Assembly (NCBI GenBank): GCA_019637635.1
Contig: JAHBVI010000022.1
Span: 1 to 64,000 of the forward strand
Direction of reading: 5' to 3'
DNA: 64,000 bases
Source of the DNA: Anaerolineae bacterium
Lineage (GTDB): Bacteria > Chloroflexota > Anaerolineae > Promineifilales > Promineifilaceae
Shown: piece after piece, positions 33,569 to 42,728 of the stretch
Position numbering within the stretch: the first letter of the stretch is position 1
Layout of the letters: each line of letters opens with the position of its first letter
Translations under genes and position numbers: made by a program
Notes under the pieces: generated by a model
What the model was told of the DNA's origin: nothing
Databases searched by the model: none
Seen by the model: only the letters and a program-made list of their open reading frames with translations

Positions 33569-34005
33569 AAACCAGGGTTTTTGCCGACGCCAATATACTT
33601 ATTGCCGGTTCGGCATCAGATAACGGCGCCAGCCATGCGGTGCTGAAAATGGCGGAATTTGGCCTATACACGCTGGTGGTTTCCCGGCAGGTATTGGACG
33701 AGGCTGACCGGAACATGCGGAAGAAATTACCCCACGTTTACCCCCAATTTGTGGCCCTGATGAGCCGTCTAAACCTGGAAATTGCGCCTGACCCGCCGGC
33801 TGCGGAAACGGCCCGATGGGTGGGAATCATTGAAGCCAAAGATGCGCCGATTTTGGCAACGGCCGTACTCGCCGGGGTGGATCGTTTTTTGACCCTGAAC
33901 ACCAAAGATTTTACGCCAGAGGTCGCCGCCCAAAGTGGCCTGCTCATTGAAACGCCCGGAGAGTTCATGATGAACATCCGGGCAATTATAGACTCGACGT
34001 TGTAG
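33565..34005 (+). CDS. PIN-domain toxin (VapC-like)
   Basis: A 146-residue PIN protein. The acidic residues are in FADANILIAGSASDNG (two Asp), TLVVSRQVLDEADRNMR (Glu), EAKDAPILATAVLAGVDRFL (Asp) and LNTKDF (Asp), so the metal site seems complete. It is coupled to the AbrB-like gene by ATGA. From 34006 to 34232 I see no gene. Confidence 0.88.
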   Translation: MKTRVFADANILIAGSASDNGASHAVLKMAEFGLYTLVVSRQVLDEADRNMRKKLPHVYPQFVALMSRLNLEIAPDPPAAETARWVGIIEAKDAPILATAVLAGVDRFLTLNTKDFTPEVAAQSGLLIETPGEFMMNIRAIIDSTL

Positions 34006-34232
34006 ATGTGATAAACATCAGTGTAATTGATGCCATTCGCCACTACCGTTCCCACCCTTCGGGCAAGTAAAGTGCAAGTGTGGCGTATCAGGCTTACTTT
34101 TTAGCTCCACGATTGCTTCATCCACACCGCATTATCCCCAGGTAAGCCCTGTGAGGGCAGACGATGTTTGTTTGCCGATGAAAAGAGGAAGTGTGTCCAA
34201 CTGCTCTGGGGTGGGTGTGAAAGGAGGTTGCC

Positions 34233-35153
34233 ATGTTTAAGAGAATTCTAGTCCCATTGGATGGTTCGGAACTGGCGGAATGGGCTTTGGCGCCGGCGCT
34301 CACGCTGGCAAAGGCCGCGCACGGGGAAGTCATCTTGCTGCGCAGTATGATTCCGGTGTATACCACCATGCCGGTGGCGGCCAACGAATACAGTTGGGTA
34401 TGGCCGGATTATGCCAGGGAAGAGGTGCGGGCTGAAACCCGCGCGTATCTGGAAAACACGGCCGTCACCCATGCCCAACCAGCAGTAACCCTGCACCCCA
34501 TGGCCGTGGAAGGGGACGCCGCCAGCATGATTGTGGACACGGCCGTTGCCGAAGATATTGACTTGATTGTCATGTCCACTCACGGCTGGTCTGGCTTCAA
34601 AAAGTGGGTGATGGGCAGTGTGACCGAGCGCGTTTTGCACAGTGTGTCTTGCCCGGTGTTGGCCGTGCGCTCAGCCCAACCGGTGCGGCGGATGCTTATC
34701 ACCCTCGACGGTTCACCATTGGCGGAGAAGGCGGTGACGCCGGCCCTGACCGTGGCTGCCGGTCTGGAAGCCAGGGTGACATTGCTGCATGTCCACGAGC
34801 CGATTTCTCCAAATTACGGTTCTCCCTTCCAATTTGAGTGGACGGTCGCCGAAGATCGCTCTCAACAGCTATACCGCGAACAGCAGGATCAGGCAGAGGC
34901 CTACCTGAATACCGTCGCTCACCGTTATGAGCGCGACGATGTGGCTGTCCAACAAATGATGATCACCGGTACGCCGGTGGAGACCATTTTGGAGACTATC
35001 CGGCTGCACAACATAGACCTGGTGGCCATGAGTACACACGGCCGTAGCGGTTTGCGCCGCTGGTTATATGGCAGCGTCACTGCCAAGATCATGCGCGGTT
35101 CGGAGAGCCATATGCTGATCGTGCGCCCACTAGAAGGTGAATTAGCGCCGTAG
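34233..35153 (+). CDS. Tandem universal stress protein (UspA family)
   Basis: A 306-residue protein with two Usp domains, 1-147 and 148-306. Each has the start pattern (RILVPLDGSELAEWA; RMLITLDGSPLAEKA) and the ATP-binding loop (STHGWSGFKKWVMGSV; STHGRSGLRRWLYGSV). GGAGG precedes the ATG. Such proteins respond to energy or redox stress. It is upstream of the acetyl-CoA synthetase operon with a 160-base gap. Confidence 0.93.
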   Translation: MFKRILVPLDGSELAEWALAPALTLAKAAHGEVILLRSMIPVYTTMPVAANEYSWVWPDYAREEVRAETRAYLENTAVTHAQPAVTLHPMAVEGDAASMIVDTAVAEDIDLIVMSTHGWSGFKKWVMGSVTERVLHSVSCPVLAVRSAQPVRRMLITLDGSPLAEKAVTPALTVAAGLEARVTLLHVHEPISPNYGSPFQFEWTVAEDRSQQLYREQQDQAEAYLNTVAHRYERDDVAVQQMMITGTPVETILETIRLHNIDLVAMSTHGRSGLRRWLYGSVTAKIMRGSESHMLIVRPLEGELAP

Positions 35154-35316
35154 ACCCATAGCGGGTCACGGCCGTTCACACCTTGTGTATCTGTTTCATT
35201 TGCAGTTGCAGCCGCTATACAGTCTCCCCTGATTGGCGGCGAACCATTTATTGATTGTTATTTATTTTCGCCGCCAATCCTCCTTTCAGTTGGTTGCCAT
35301 TGCAAAGGAGGATGAC

Positions 35317-37074
35317 ATGACGTTTCAAACGATTTTCAAATCGGCGGTAGACTGGCCTGTAACCCCCAACCTTCTGGATTACGAACAAACCTGCGCCGAA
35401 TTTACCTGGGACGCCGCCTGGCAAGAAGTAACCGGGCTGCCCGGTGGCAAAGGGCTGAACATGGCTTACGAGGCGGTAGACCGCCACGCCGACGGCCCCC
35501 GCCGGGATCATGTGGCGCTGCGCTGGATTGACAAAGAAGGCTCTATTCTGGACATCACCTACGGCGAGCTAAAGGCCCAGACCAACCGCTTTGCCAATGT
35601 GTTGCGGCGGTTGGGCGTGGTCAAGGGCGATCACGTTTTTGTCCTGGCCGGTCGCATCCCGCCCCTATACATCGCGGCGCTGGGTATACTGAAAAATCGC
35701 AGCGTCTTTTGCCCCCTGTTTTCCGCCTTCGGCCCGGAACCTATCTTCCAGCGCCTACATCGGGGCAATGCCAAAGTATTGGTGACAACCCAGAAGCAAT
35801 ACACCCAAAAAATTGCCCACCAACGCGATAAATTACCCGCGTTGGCGGCGGTTTTGTTGGCGGATGTGTTTGAACATCCGGGGGATGGCGTTTATTCACT
35901 GCCACACCTGATGGTTACAGCGTCCGAAGAATTCGAGATCGGCCGTACCAACCCTGAAGATGACGCCATTTTGCATTTCACCAGCGGCACCACCGGCATG
36001 CCCAAAGGGGCCATGCACGTCCACGATGCCATTCTGACCCATATTCTCACCGCCCGCTACGCCCTGGATTTACACCCGGATGACATTTTCTGGTGTACGG
36101 CCGATCCCGGTTGGGTCACAGGCACCTCTTATGGCATCATCGCGCCACTGGCGTTGGGCGTCACCAGCATCGTGGATGAAGCCGAGTTTGACGCCCATCG
36201 CTGGTACCGCCAACTGGCCGAACAGCAAGTGACGGTCTGGTACACTGCCCCTACTGCCATTCGCCGCCTGATGCGGCTGGACATTGAACCGCCGCTGGAA
36301 TATGACCTGAGCCACCTGCGCTTTGTCGCCAGCGTAGGCGAACCGTTAAACCCGGAAGCGGTGGTGTGGGGCCGGGAGAAACTGCACCTGACCATTCACG
36401 ACAACTGGTGGCAGACGGAGACGGGTGGCATCATGATCGCCAATTATGCCTCACAGGAAGTACGGCCAGGTTCCATGGGACGGCCGTTGCCCGGCATTGA
36501 AGCCGCCATTGTCCGCCGCGTCAGCCCCCACGAAGTAGAACTCATCACCAAACCCGGCGTGGATGGCGACCTGGCCTTGCGCCCCGGCTGGCCCTCCATG
36601 TTCCGGGGTTACTGGCTGGAAGAAGAGCGGTATCGCAAATGCTTCGTTGGCGGCTGGTACATCAGCGGCGACCTGGCCATGCGTGACGAAGATGGCTACT
36701 TCTGGTTTGTGGGCCGCGCCGATGACATCATCAAGACGGCCGGGCACATGGTGGGGCCGTTTGAAGTGGAAAGCGCCCTCATGGAGCATCCGGCGGTGGC
36801 CGAAGCCGGCGTCATTGGCAAACCAAATCCGGTGATTGGCGAGTTGGTGAAGGCGTTTGTCTCCCTTAAGCCCGGCTATAAAGCCAGCGAAGAATTGAAA
36901 ATGGAATTGTTAGGATTTGGCCGCCAGAAATTGGGTTCGGCCGTTGCGCCCAAAGAGATTGAGTTCAAACAAGACCTGCCCAAGACGCGCAGCGGCAAAA
37001 TCATGCGGCGGTTGCTAAAAGCGTGGGAACTGGGTCTGCCCGAAGGAGACGTTTCCACATTGGAGGAAGCATGA
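35317..37074 (+). CDS. acsA: Acetyl-CoA synthetase (AMP-forming)
   Basis: From ATG 35317 (AAAGGAGG at good distance) it is 585 residues. The AMP-binding loop is [19 protein letters not shown], the acyl pocket has the acetate-type Trp ([10 protein letters not shown]), and the C-terminus has the catalytic lysine ([14 protein letters not shown]). The short length fits AcsA-type enzymes (about 570). Its stop overlaps the ATG of the E1-alpha gene, so acetate activation and the dehydrogenase complex are translationally linked. Confidence 0.9.
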   Translation: MTFQTIFKSAVDWPVTPNLLDYEQTCAEFTWDAAWQEVTGLPGGKGLNMAYEAVDRHADGPRRDHVALRWIDKEGSILDITYGELKAQTNRFANVLRRLGVVKGDHVFVLAGRIPPLYIAALGILKNRSVFCPLFSAFGPEPIFQRLHRGNAKVLVTTQKQYTQKIAHQRDKLPALAAVLLADVFEHPGDGVYSLPHLMVTASEEFEIGRTNPEDDAILHFTSGTTGMPKGAMHVHDAILTHILTARYALDLHPDDIFWCTADPGWVTGTSYGIIAPLALGVTSIVDEAEFDAHRWYRQLAEQQVTVWYTAPTAIRRLMRLDIEPPLEYDLSHLRFVASVGEPLNPEAVVWGREKLHLTIHDNWWQTETGGIMIANYASQEVRPGSMGRPLPGIEAAIVRRVSPHEVELITKPGVDGDLALRPGWPSMFRGYWLEEERYRKCFVGGWYISGDLAMRDEDGYFWFVGRADDIIKTAGHMVGPFEVESALMEHPAVAEAGVIGKPNPVIGELVKAFVSLKPGYKASEELKMELLGFGRQKLGSAVAPKEIEFKQDLPKTRSGKIMRRLLKAWELGLPEGDVSTLEEA

Positions 37075-38072
37075 TGCTGACCGAAATGATGGCCGATCAG
37101 GCTCAAAGCGACCTGGAGCGCGCACACCATTTGCACTTGCTCCACGAAATGCTGCGCATTCGCCGCTTTGAAGAGAAATGTTACGAACTGTATATGGCCG
37201 CCACAATTCGCGGTTTCCTGCATCTGTATGATGGCGAAGAAGCGGTGGCTGTGGGGGTGATGCAGGCATTGCGGCCTGAAGATGCGGTGGTTGCCACCTA
37301 TCGTGAACACGGCCAGGCATTGGCGCGTGGTGTGGGCATGGGGGCGGCCATGGCCGAGATGTACGGCAAACAAGAAGGCTGCGCGCGTGGCCGGGGCGGC
37401 TCTATGCACCTGTTTGACGCCGCCACCCATTTTTATGGCGGCAATGCCATTGTCGGCGGCGGTTTACCGCTGGCAGTGGGGCTGGCCCTGGCCGACAAGA
37501 TGCAAAACCGGCCACACGTCACCTGCTGTTTCTTCGGCGATGGGGCGGTGCAGGAAGGGGAGTTCCATGAATCCATGAACCTGGCCGCCTTGTGGCAACT
37601 GCCGGTGCTGTTTGTTTGCGAGAACAATCTGTACGCCATGGGTGTGCCTCTGGAGATTTCCGAAGCGGTGCTGGAATTGATGCGCAAGGCGGATGCCTAT
37701 AATGTGGCGGCTACGGCCGTAGATGGCATGGATGTGCTGGCAGTTGAAGAGGCGGCCATACAGGCGGTCAATTACGTCCGCAGCGGCCTGGGGCCATACT
37801 TCCTGGAATGCCGTACCTACCGCTTCCGCGCCCACTCCATGTTTGACGCCGAACTGTACCGCACCAAAGCCGAATTAGAAGAATGGAAACAGCGCGATCC
37901 CATCTTCCTGCTTACCCGATTGTTGCAGGAACACGGCGTGATGGATGAGGCCGATATGGCCGAACTGGAAAAACAGGTTGCGGCCGAAGTGGACGAAGCA
38001 GTGGCTTTTGCCGAAGCCGGTACCTGGGAGCCGGTGGCTGACCTGGAACGCTTTGTCTATTCGGAACTGTAA
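37071..38072 (+). CDS. pdhA: 2-oxoacid dehydrogenase E1 alpha (pyruvate-type)
   Basis: ATG 37071 (GGAGGA before it) gives 333 residues. The thiamine-diphosphate motif is [20 protein letters not shown] with Asn in [32 protein letters not shown] and [19 protein letters not shown] (phosphorylation-loop type) are typical of PDH or acetoin dehydrogenase E1-alpha. It forms the alpha2beta2 E1 with the next gene. Pyruvate is likely; acetoin or a branched 2-oxoacid cannot be excluded. Confidence 0.88.
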   Translation: MMLTEMMADQAQSDLERAHHLHLLHEMLRIRRFEEKCYELYMAATIRGFLHLYDGEEAVAVGVMQALRPEDAVVATYREHGQALARGVGMGAAMAEMYGKQEGCARGRGGSMHLFDAATHFYGGNAIVGGGLPLAVGLALADKMQNRPHVTCCFFGDGAVQEGEFHESMNLAALWQLPVLFVCENNLYAMGVPLEISEAVLELMRKADAYNVAATAVDGMDVLAVEEAAIQAVNYVRSGLGPYFLECRTYRFRAHSMFDAELYRTKAELEEWKQRDPIFLLTRLLQEHGVMDEADMAELEKQVAAEVDEAVAFAEAGTWEPVADLERFVYSEL

Positions 38073-38091
38073 GGCGAATTGCCAATTCGCC
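38073..38091. repeat. Palindrome between E1 genes
   Basis: GGCGAATTGCCAATTCGCC forms a 9-bp hairpin stem immediately after the E1-alpha stop. Confidence 0.7.
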
Positions 38092-38110
38092 CTACAAACT
38101 GGAGGGTGGT

Positions 38111-39133
38111 ATGAGTATCCAACTGTTAGAGCCGGTGGAGGAAATGAAAACCACGGAAACGCGCCTTATCACCTACCGTGAGGCCATGCGCGAGGCCATG
38201 AGCGAAGCCATGCGCCGCGACGAGCGCGTTTTCCTGATGGGTGAGGATGTCGGCCGTTACGGTGGCTGTTTTGCCGTGAGCAAGGGCATGTTGGCCGAGT
38301 TTGGCCCGGAACGCATCATAGACACGCCCATGTCGGAGTCGGGTTTTACCGGTGCGGGCATTGGCGCGGCGCTGGGCGGTATGCGCCCCATTGTGGAAGT
38401 AATGACCTGCAATTTCAGCTTGCTGGCGGCCGACCAGATTGTGAACAATGCGGCCACACTGTTGCATATGTCTGGCGGGCAGTTTAACGTGCCGGTGGTC
38501 ATTCGCATGGCAACCGGCGGCGGCAAACAACTGGCGGCGCAACATTCCCATAGCTGGGAAGGGTGGTATGCCCATGTACCCGGCCTGAAGGTGCTGGCGC
38601 CGGCGACGGTGGAAGATGCACGGGGCATGTTGTGGCCGGCGCTGGAAGACCCGGACCCGGTGTTGATTTTTGAGAATTCGCTGCTTTACAACATGAAGGG
38701 TGAACTTCCGGTTCCGCCGCTGCCGGTGGATATTGCGCGGGCTAAGGTGATGCGCGTTGGTACGGATGTGACCATCATCACCTACAGCGCCAGCCTGTTT
38801 AAGGCGCTGGACGCGGCTGACGTTCTGGCGCAAGAAGGGGTGGCGGCAGAGGTGATTGATTTGCGGGTGTTACGGCCGTTAGACGATGCCACCATCGTGC
38901 AATCCGTCAGCAAAACCCATCGCGCCCTCATTGTGGACGAGGGGTGGCGCACCGGCAGCATTGCCGCCGAAATCAGCGCGCGCATCATGGAGCAGGCGTT
39001 TTATGAACTGGACGCGCCGGTGGCCCGGCTCTGCACGGCCGAAGTGCCGCTGCCCTATGCCAAACATATGGAAGACGCTGCCCTGCCGCAGACGGAGACG
39101 ATTGTGACGGCCGTGCGCCAACTGATGGCGTGA
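38111..39133 (+). CDS. pdhB: 2-oxoacid dehydrogenase E1 beta (pyruvate-type)
   Basis: A 340-residue E1-beta with an N-terminal pyrimidine-binding domain ([37 protein letters not shown]) and a C-terminal transketolase domain ([39 protein letters not shown]). GGAGGG precedes the ATG. Together with E1-alpha it decarboxylates the 2-oxoacid and loads the acyl group on the lipoyl arm of E2. Confidence 0.9.
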   Translation: MSIQLLEPVEEMKTTETRLITYREAMREAMSEAMRRDERVFLMGEDVGRYGGCFAVSKGMLAEFGPERIIDTPMSESGFTGAGIGAALGGMRPIVEVMTCNFSLLAADQIVNNAATLLHMSGGQFNVPVVIRMATGGGKQLAAQHSHSWEGWYAHVPGLKVLAPATVEDARGMLWPALEDPDPVLIFENSLLYNMKGELPVPPLPVDIARAKVMRVGTDVTIITYSASLFKALDAADVLAQEGVAAEVIDLRVLRPLDDATIVQSVSKTHRALIVDEGWRTGSIAAEISARIMEQAFYELDAPVARLCTAEVPLPYAKHMEDAALPQTETIVTAVRQLMA

Positions 39134-39172
39134 AAGGTGATGCGTGATAGCCCCTGATCACGCATCACCTTT
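39133..39172. repeat. 16-bp perfect inverted repeat between E1 beta and E2
   Basis: AAAGGTGATGCGTGAT (39133-39148) and ATCACGCATCACCTTT (39157-39172) flank 8 bases. It may protect or separate mRNA segments. Confidence 0.8.
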
Positions 39173-39190
39173 CCCAGCGGAGGTATTCTG

Positions 39191-40534
39191 ATGGCCGAGT
39201 TCAAAATGCCAACCTTAGGCGCAGACATGGAAGCGGGCACACTGTATGACTGGCGCGTGCAGCCGGGCGACCGGGTGAAGCGCGGCGACGTGATCGCCGC
39301 CGTGGAAACGGATAAGGGTGTTATTGATATTGAGGTGTTTGAAGATGGCGTGATGGGTGAAATTCTGGTCGCGGCCGGGACGCTGGTGCCGGTGGGCACG
39401 GTGCTGGCGATTATTCAGGCGGCAGGGGAGGCCTTACCGGTGTTGACGGCCGTGCCCACCGTGGCCCCATCCCCACCCCAGGTGCAGCCTGCCTTTACGC
39501 CGCCGGAGAAGGTAACAACGCCGGCGAAGAATGGGAAACAGCGTGACGGCCGTTTGCGGGTGTCACCTGTGGCCCGGCGGCGTGCGGCCGAATGGGGCGT
39601 GGACTTGCTGGCAGTGACGGGTACAGGCGCGGACGGCGCTATCAGTCTGGCTGACGTGGAAAAAGCGGCAGAATCGCTCAAAACGGAGCGGGTGCGCGTG
39701 ACGCCCGTTGCCAGGCGGGTGGCCGAGGAATTAGGCGTTGACCCGCTGGCGTTGGCCGGAACCGGGCCGCACGGCGCGGTTTGCCGGGAAGATGTGGAGC
39801 GGGCGGCGGCCAGTCAGCCAACGGCCGTACCTACCCCCGAACCGGCCACAGCCAAACCGGCAGCCGACTTCCAGGCCGGGATGCGCCGGGCTATTGCCGC
39901 CGCCATGAGCCGCTCCAACCGGGACATTCCGCACTATTACCTGGAAACGCGCATTGATATGACACGGCCGTTACGCTGGCTGGAAGCGGAAAATCTGAAG
40001 CGCACGCTCAAAGATCGGCTGCTGCCGGTGGTGCTGCTGATCAAGGCGACGGCCAAAGCGTTGGTGGAAACGCCGGAGTTAAACGGTTACTGGATTGACG
40101 ATACGTTTCGGCCGCAGGAGGCCATTCACATTGGTTTTGCTATTGCGCTGCGGCAGGGTGGTCTGGTGACGCCGGCCATTCACAACGCCGACTTGAAGAG
40201 CCTGGACGAATTGATGGCCGATATGCGCGATTTGATTATGCGGACGCGGAACGGCCGTTTGCGCAGTTCGGAGCTAACAGACCCCACCATCACCCTGACC
40301 AGCCTGGGCGACCGGGGCGTGGAGAAGGTCTACGGCGTCATCTACCCGCCGCAGGTAGCCCTGGTCGGCTTTGGTAAGATCACCGAGCAGCCCTGGGCCG
40401 AAAACGGCATGTTGGGCGTGCGCCCGGTGCTGACGGCCACGTTAGCCGCCGACCATCGCGCCAGTGATGGCCATCGCGGTGGCCTGTTTTTGGAAGCGCT
40501 CCAGAAATGTTTACAGGAGGTAGAGAGATTATGA
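39191..40534 (+). CDS. pdhC: 2-oxoacid dehydrogenase E2 with two peripheral-subunit-binding domains
   Basis: The 447-residue protein has one lipoyl domain (1-75; the modified Lys is in [12 protein letters not shown]). Two PSBDs follow ([20 protein letters not shown] at about 120-155 and [20 protein letters not shown] at about 172-205). The C-terminal catalytic core has [14 protein letters not shown], with the His and Asp of the acyltransferase site. Most E2 proteins have a single PSBD. No E3 gene follows. GGAGG lies before the ATG. Confidence 0.9.
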   Translation: MAEFKMPTLGADMEAGTLYDWRVQPGDRVKRGDVIAAVETDKGVIDIEVFEDGVMGEILVAAGTLVPVGTVLAIIQAAGEALPVLTAVPTVAPSPPQVQPAFTPPEKVTTPAKNGKQRDGRLRVSPVARRRAAEWGVDLLAVTGTGADGAISLADVEKAAESLKTERVRVTPVARRVAEELGVDPLALAGTGPHGAVCREDVERAAASQPTAVPTPEPATAKPAADFQAGMRRAIAAAMSRSNRDIPHYYLETRIDMTRPLRWLEAENLKRTLKDRLLPVVLLIKATAKALVETPELNGYWIDDTFRPQEAIHIGFAIALRQGGLVTPAIHNADLKSLDELMADMRDLIMRTRNGRLRSSELTDPTITLTSLGDRGVEKVYGVIYPPQVALVGFGKITEQPWAENGMLGVRPVLTATLAADHRASDGHRGGLFLEALQKCLQEVERL

Positions 40535-40794
40535 CGACATTAACACGGCCGGCGGCCGAAAAACAAATTGAATATACCCTGATTGATTTGCTGCGTTCCA
40601 TTGCCCCAGAAGCGGATTATGAGACGCTGGATCATACGGCCAATCTGCAAGAAGCGCTGGACATTGACTCCTTCGACTTTCTCAACTTTCTGATTGGTCT
40701 GGAAGGGGCCATGGGCGTTAGCGTGCCGGAAGCAGATTACGGGCAGCTTGTATCCTTGCATGACATTATCGTTTACGTAGCGGCCCGCGTTTGA
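40531..40794 (+). CDS. Acyl carrier protein-like protein
   Basis: ATG 40531, overlapping the E2 stop, with AGGAGG upstream. The 87-residue sequence has [20 protein letters not shown], in which Ser is the likely phosphopantetheine site (LDIDS-F-D like the DSL motif of ACPs). The rest is a four-helix ACP pattern. Being translated with E2, it is likely to receive or donate an acyl group from the dehydrogenase complex, though no partner synthase is in the window. Confidence 0.8.
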   Translation: MTTLTRPAAEKQIEYTLIDLLRSIAPEADYETLDHTANLQEALDIDSFDFLNFLIGLEGAMGVSVPEADYGQLVSLHDIIVYVAARV

Positions 40795-40841
40795 GAAATG
40801 GAGGGATTCTCCATTGGGAATCCCCCGTGCCTGTTTTAAGT

Positions 40842-40884
40842 AAACATAACGGGTGAGTTTTGGTTATTCTCATCCGTTTTGTTT
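40842..40884 (+). terminator. Likely terminator of the acs-pdh-acp operon
   Basis: AAACATAACGGGTGAG pairs imperfectly with CTCATCCGTTTTGTTT. A smaller hairpin (GGGATTC/GAATCCC, about 40803-40825) precedes it. Together they close the operon; -10-like TATAAT of the next unit is at 40933-40938. Confidence 0.5.
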
Positions 40885-40982
40885 GTGATCCTGTTTTGTG
40901 CCCCACTCCAAACAGCCACTGCTCAATGATGTTATAATAGCGGCATTTGCAAGGCTTGAAAGAATTTCCGTTGGAGAAGAAT

Positions 40983-42020
40983 ATGCTGAACTCCATTCAC
41001 ATCCAAAACTTCCGCCTCTTCAAAGATTTCCAGATAAACGACCTGGCCGGTGTTAACTTGATTGTGGGCAAGAATAACACGGGTAAGAGTACATTGTTGG
41101 AAGCAATCCATCTGTTGGTCAATCAAAAATCTGGCATCTCTATTTTTGACTTGATACAGTCGCGCCGGGAAACGACTGAAGAAAATAGCTCTCCGCGATA
41201 TGAGTTTGAGCATTTGTTTTATAAAAGGCAGGTGGATAACAATGTTGTGATTCGTTTGGCAGCACAAAACTCCCCTGGGTTGAATCTTGAAATCTGGTAC
41301 CAGCCAACCAGCGCCCAACCGCAAACCGTGCGTGAACCCTTTTTAAGTTTGACATATCAAGGTGCTGAAGATTTTCCATTTGCTACAACCATTCGTGTCG
41401 GTGTGGATCTGACCGCCGATGAGCAGGAAAGAAATCGTGTGCAAATGCTGTCAGCCAAAGATTTACCTGTCCAATTGGTGACGACAAAAGGGTTGGAATA
41501 CGCTTATCTTGTTCAACTTTGGGACAAGGGGTTACTGACTTCTTTGGAAGATGATGTGGTACAAATGCTGCAAATCATTGATCCGGACATTGAGCGTGTG
41601 GCAAACCAGATCACACACAAAAGATTTATTGTTAAATTAAAAGACCAGCAGCCTGTTCCGCTTGGTAGTTTAGGCGAAGGGGCAGCACGGGCGATGGGGA
41701 TCGCCATTTCCTTGTCGGCGGCAAAGGGGGGGTATTTGCTGGTGGATGAAATAGACACGGGCTTACATTACCGGGCCATTACCGATATGTGGAAGTTTGT
41801 TATAGAAATTGCTAAACGTTTGCAGGTGCAGGTTTTTGCTACTACCCATAGTTGGGATTGTATTCGCTCATTTGCAGAAGTTTTACAATTGCAATCAGAA
41901 GAAACAGGCGCGTTGTTCCGTTTACAACGGCGAGGTGAGCGCATAGAAGCGGTCAAATATGCTGCCGACGATTTGGCGTTCATCGTTTCGCAAAATAGCC
42001 ACATCCTTGAGGTGCGCTGA
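40983..42020 (+). CDS. AAA ATPase of the OLD/AAA15-21 type (candidate defence)
   Basis: ATG 40983 (TTGGAGAA before it) gives 345 residues. The N-terminal start MLNSIHIQNFRLFKDFQI and Walker A GKNNTGKS (29-36) are typical of SMC/OLD-like ATPases. The Walker B region is GGYLLVDEIDTGLHYRAI, with a preceding signature LGEGAARAMGIAISLSAA. ATTHSWDCIRSFAEV gives the H-loop. It lacks the C-terminal nuclease of OLD; the TOPRIM part is the next, one-base-overlapping gene. Such pairs are common in antiphage systems. Confidence 0.8.
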   Translation: MLNSIHIQNFRLFKDFQINDLAGVNLIVGKNNTGKSTLLEAIHLLVNQKSGISIFDLIQSRRETTEENSSPRYEFEHLFYKRQVDNNVVIRLAAQNSPGLNLEIWYQPTSAQPQTVREPFLSLTYQGAEDFPFATTIRVGVDLTADEQERNRVQMLSAKDLPVQLVTTKGLEYAYLVQLWDKGLLTSLEDDVVQMLQIIDPDIERVANQITHKRFIVKLKDQQPVPLGSLGEGAARAMGIAISLSAAKGGYLLVDEIDTGLHYRAITDMWKFVIEIAKRLQVQVFATTHSWDCIRSFAEVLQLQSEETGALFRLQRRGERIEAVKYAADDLAFIVSQNSHILEVR

Positions 42021-42667
42021 TGTCTTTAGGAAGTGCGCATCTTTGGGTGGAGGGGAAAAATGATTTTCATGTCATTGCCGCTTTGTGCCATTACCATCAT
42101 GTGTTGGAGAGTTTTGCCATCGTTACACCGGAAACGATGGTCCCCGGAGCCGGCGTTGACGCAGTATTCCGAGCCTTTCGCTACAGTTTGATGGAGGCTG
42201 ACAAGCGGGCTGTTGGTCTGGTAGTAGACGCTGATCAGGATGTGGACGGCCGTTGGCAGCAGGTAATAACGATTGTCAACAAAACGAACCAGGGTTACTC
42301 AATCCCGCCATCCCCGGCATTACAGGGAACTATCATCCCTGCCCCATCACCAGAATTGCCGCGTATTGGTGTCTGGTTGATGCCGGATAATACAAAGATG
42401 GGCATGGTGGAGGATTTTGCCGCAATGCTTTTACCAACTAACGATAAACTGCAAACGTATGCGGCGAAGGTATTGAGCGAGATTGAGGCAGCAGGCTTAA
42501 ACGGGTATCTAATTTCCCACCACAGCAAAGCATTCATCCACACCTGGCTGGCCTGGCAGGAGAATCCTGGGATGCCCATGGGGCAGGCCATTACCGCCAA
42601 AACCCTATCGCCTGAATCCCCCATCGCCCACCAATTTGTAGACTGGCTCAACAGGTTATTTAATTGA
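42020..42667 (+). CDS. TOPRIM-like partner protein (DUF3226-type)
   Basis: A 215-residue protein with VEGKNDFHVIAALCHYH near the start (Glu11) and VVDADQDVDGRW (Asp70, Asp72, Asp74). This is the E...DxD pattern of the TOPRIM fold found in OLD and RNase M5-like nucleases. The rest has MPDNTKMGMVEDFAAMLLP and HHSKAFIHTWLAWQ, as in DUF3226-like proteins. It starts at the last base of the ATPase stop. Likely an effector nuclease released or activated by the ATPase (inference). Confidence 0.7.
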   Translation: MSLGSAHLWVEGKNDFHVIAALCHYHHVLESFAIVTPETMVPGAGVDAVFRAFRYSLMEADKRAVGLVVDADQDVDGRWQQVITIVNKTNQGYSIPPSPALQGTIIPAPSPELPRIGVWLMPDNTKMGMVEDFAAMLLPTNDKLQTYAAKVLSEIEAAGLNGYLISHHSKAFIHTWLAWQENPGMPMGQAITAKTLSPESPIAHQFVDWLNRLFN

Positions 42668-42728
42668 GATTGGAGATTGAGAGATTGCCACCCCTCAATC
42701 TCCAATCTCCAATCTCCAATCTCTTCTC
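42668..42728. repeat. Inverted heptamer array GAGATTG/CAATCTC
   Basis: GGAGATTGAGAGATTG pairs with tandem CAATCTC units. It fills the gap between the TOPRIM gene and the next start. Confidence 0.8.
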
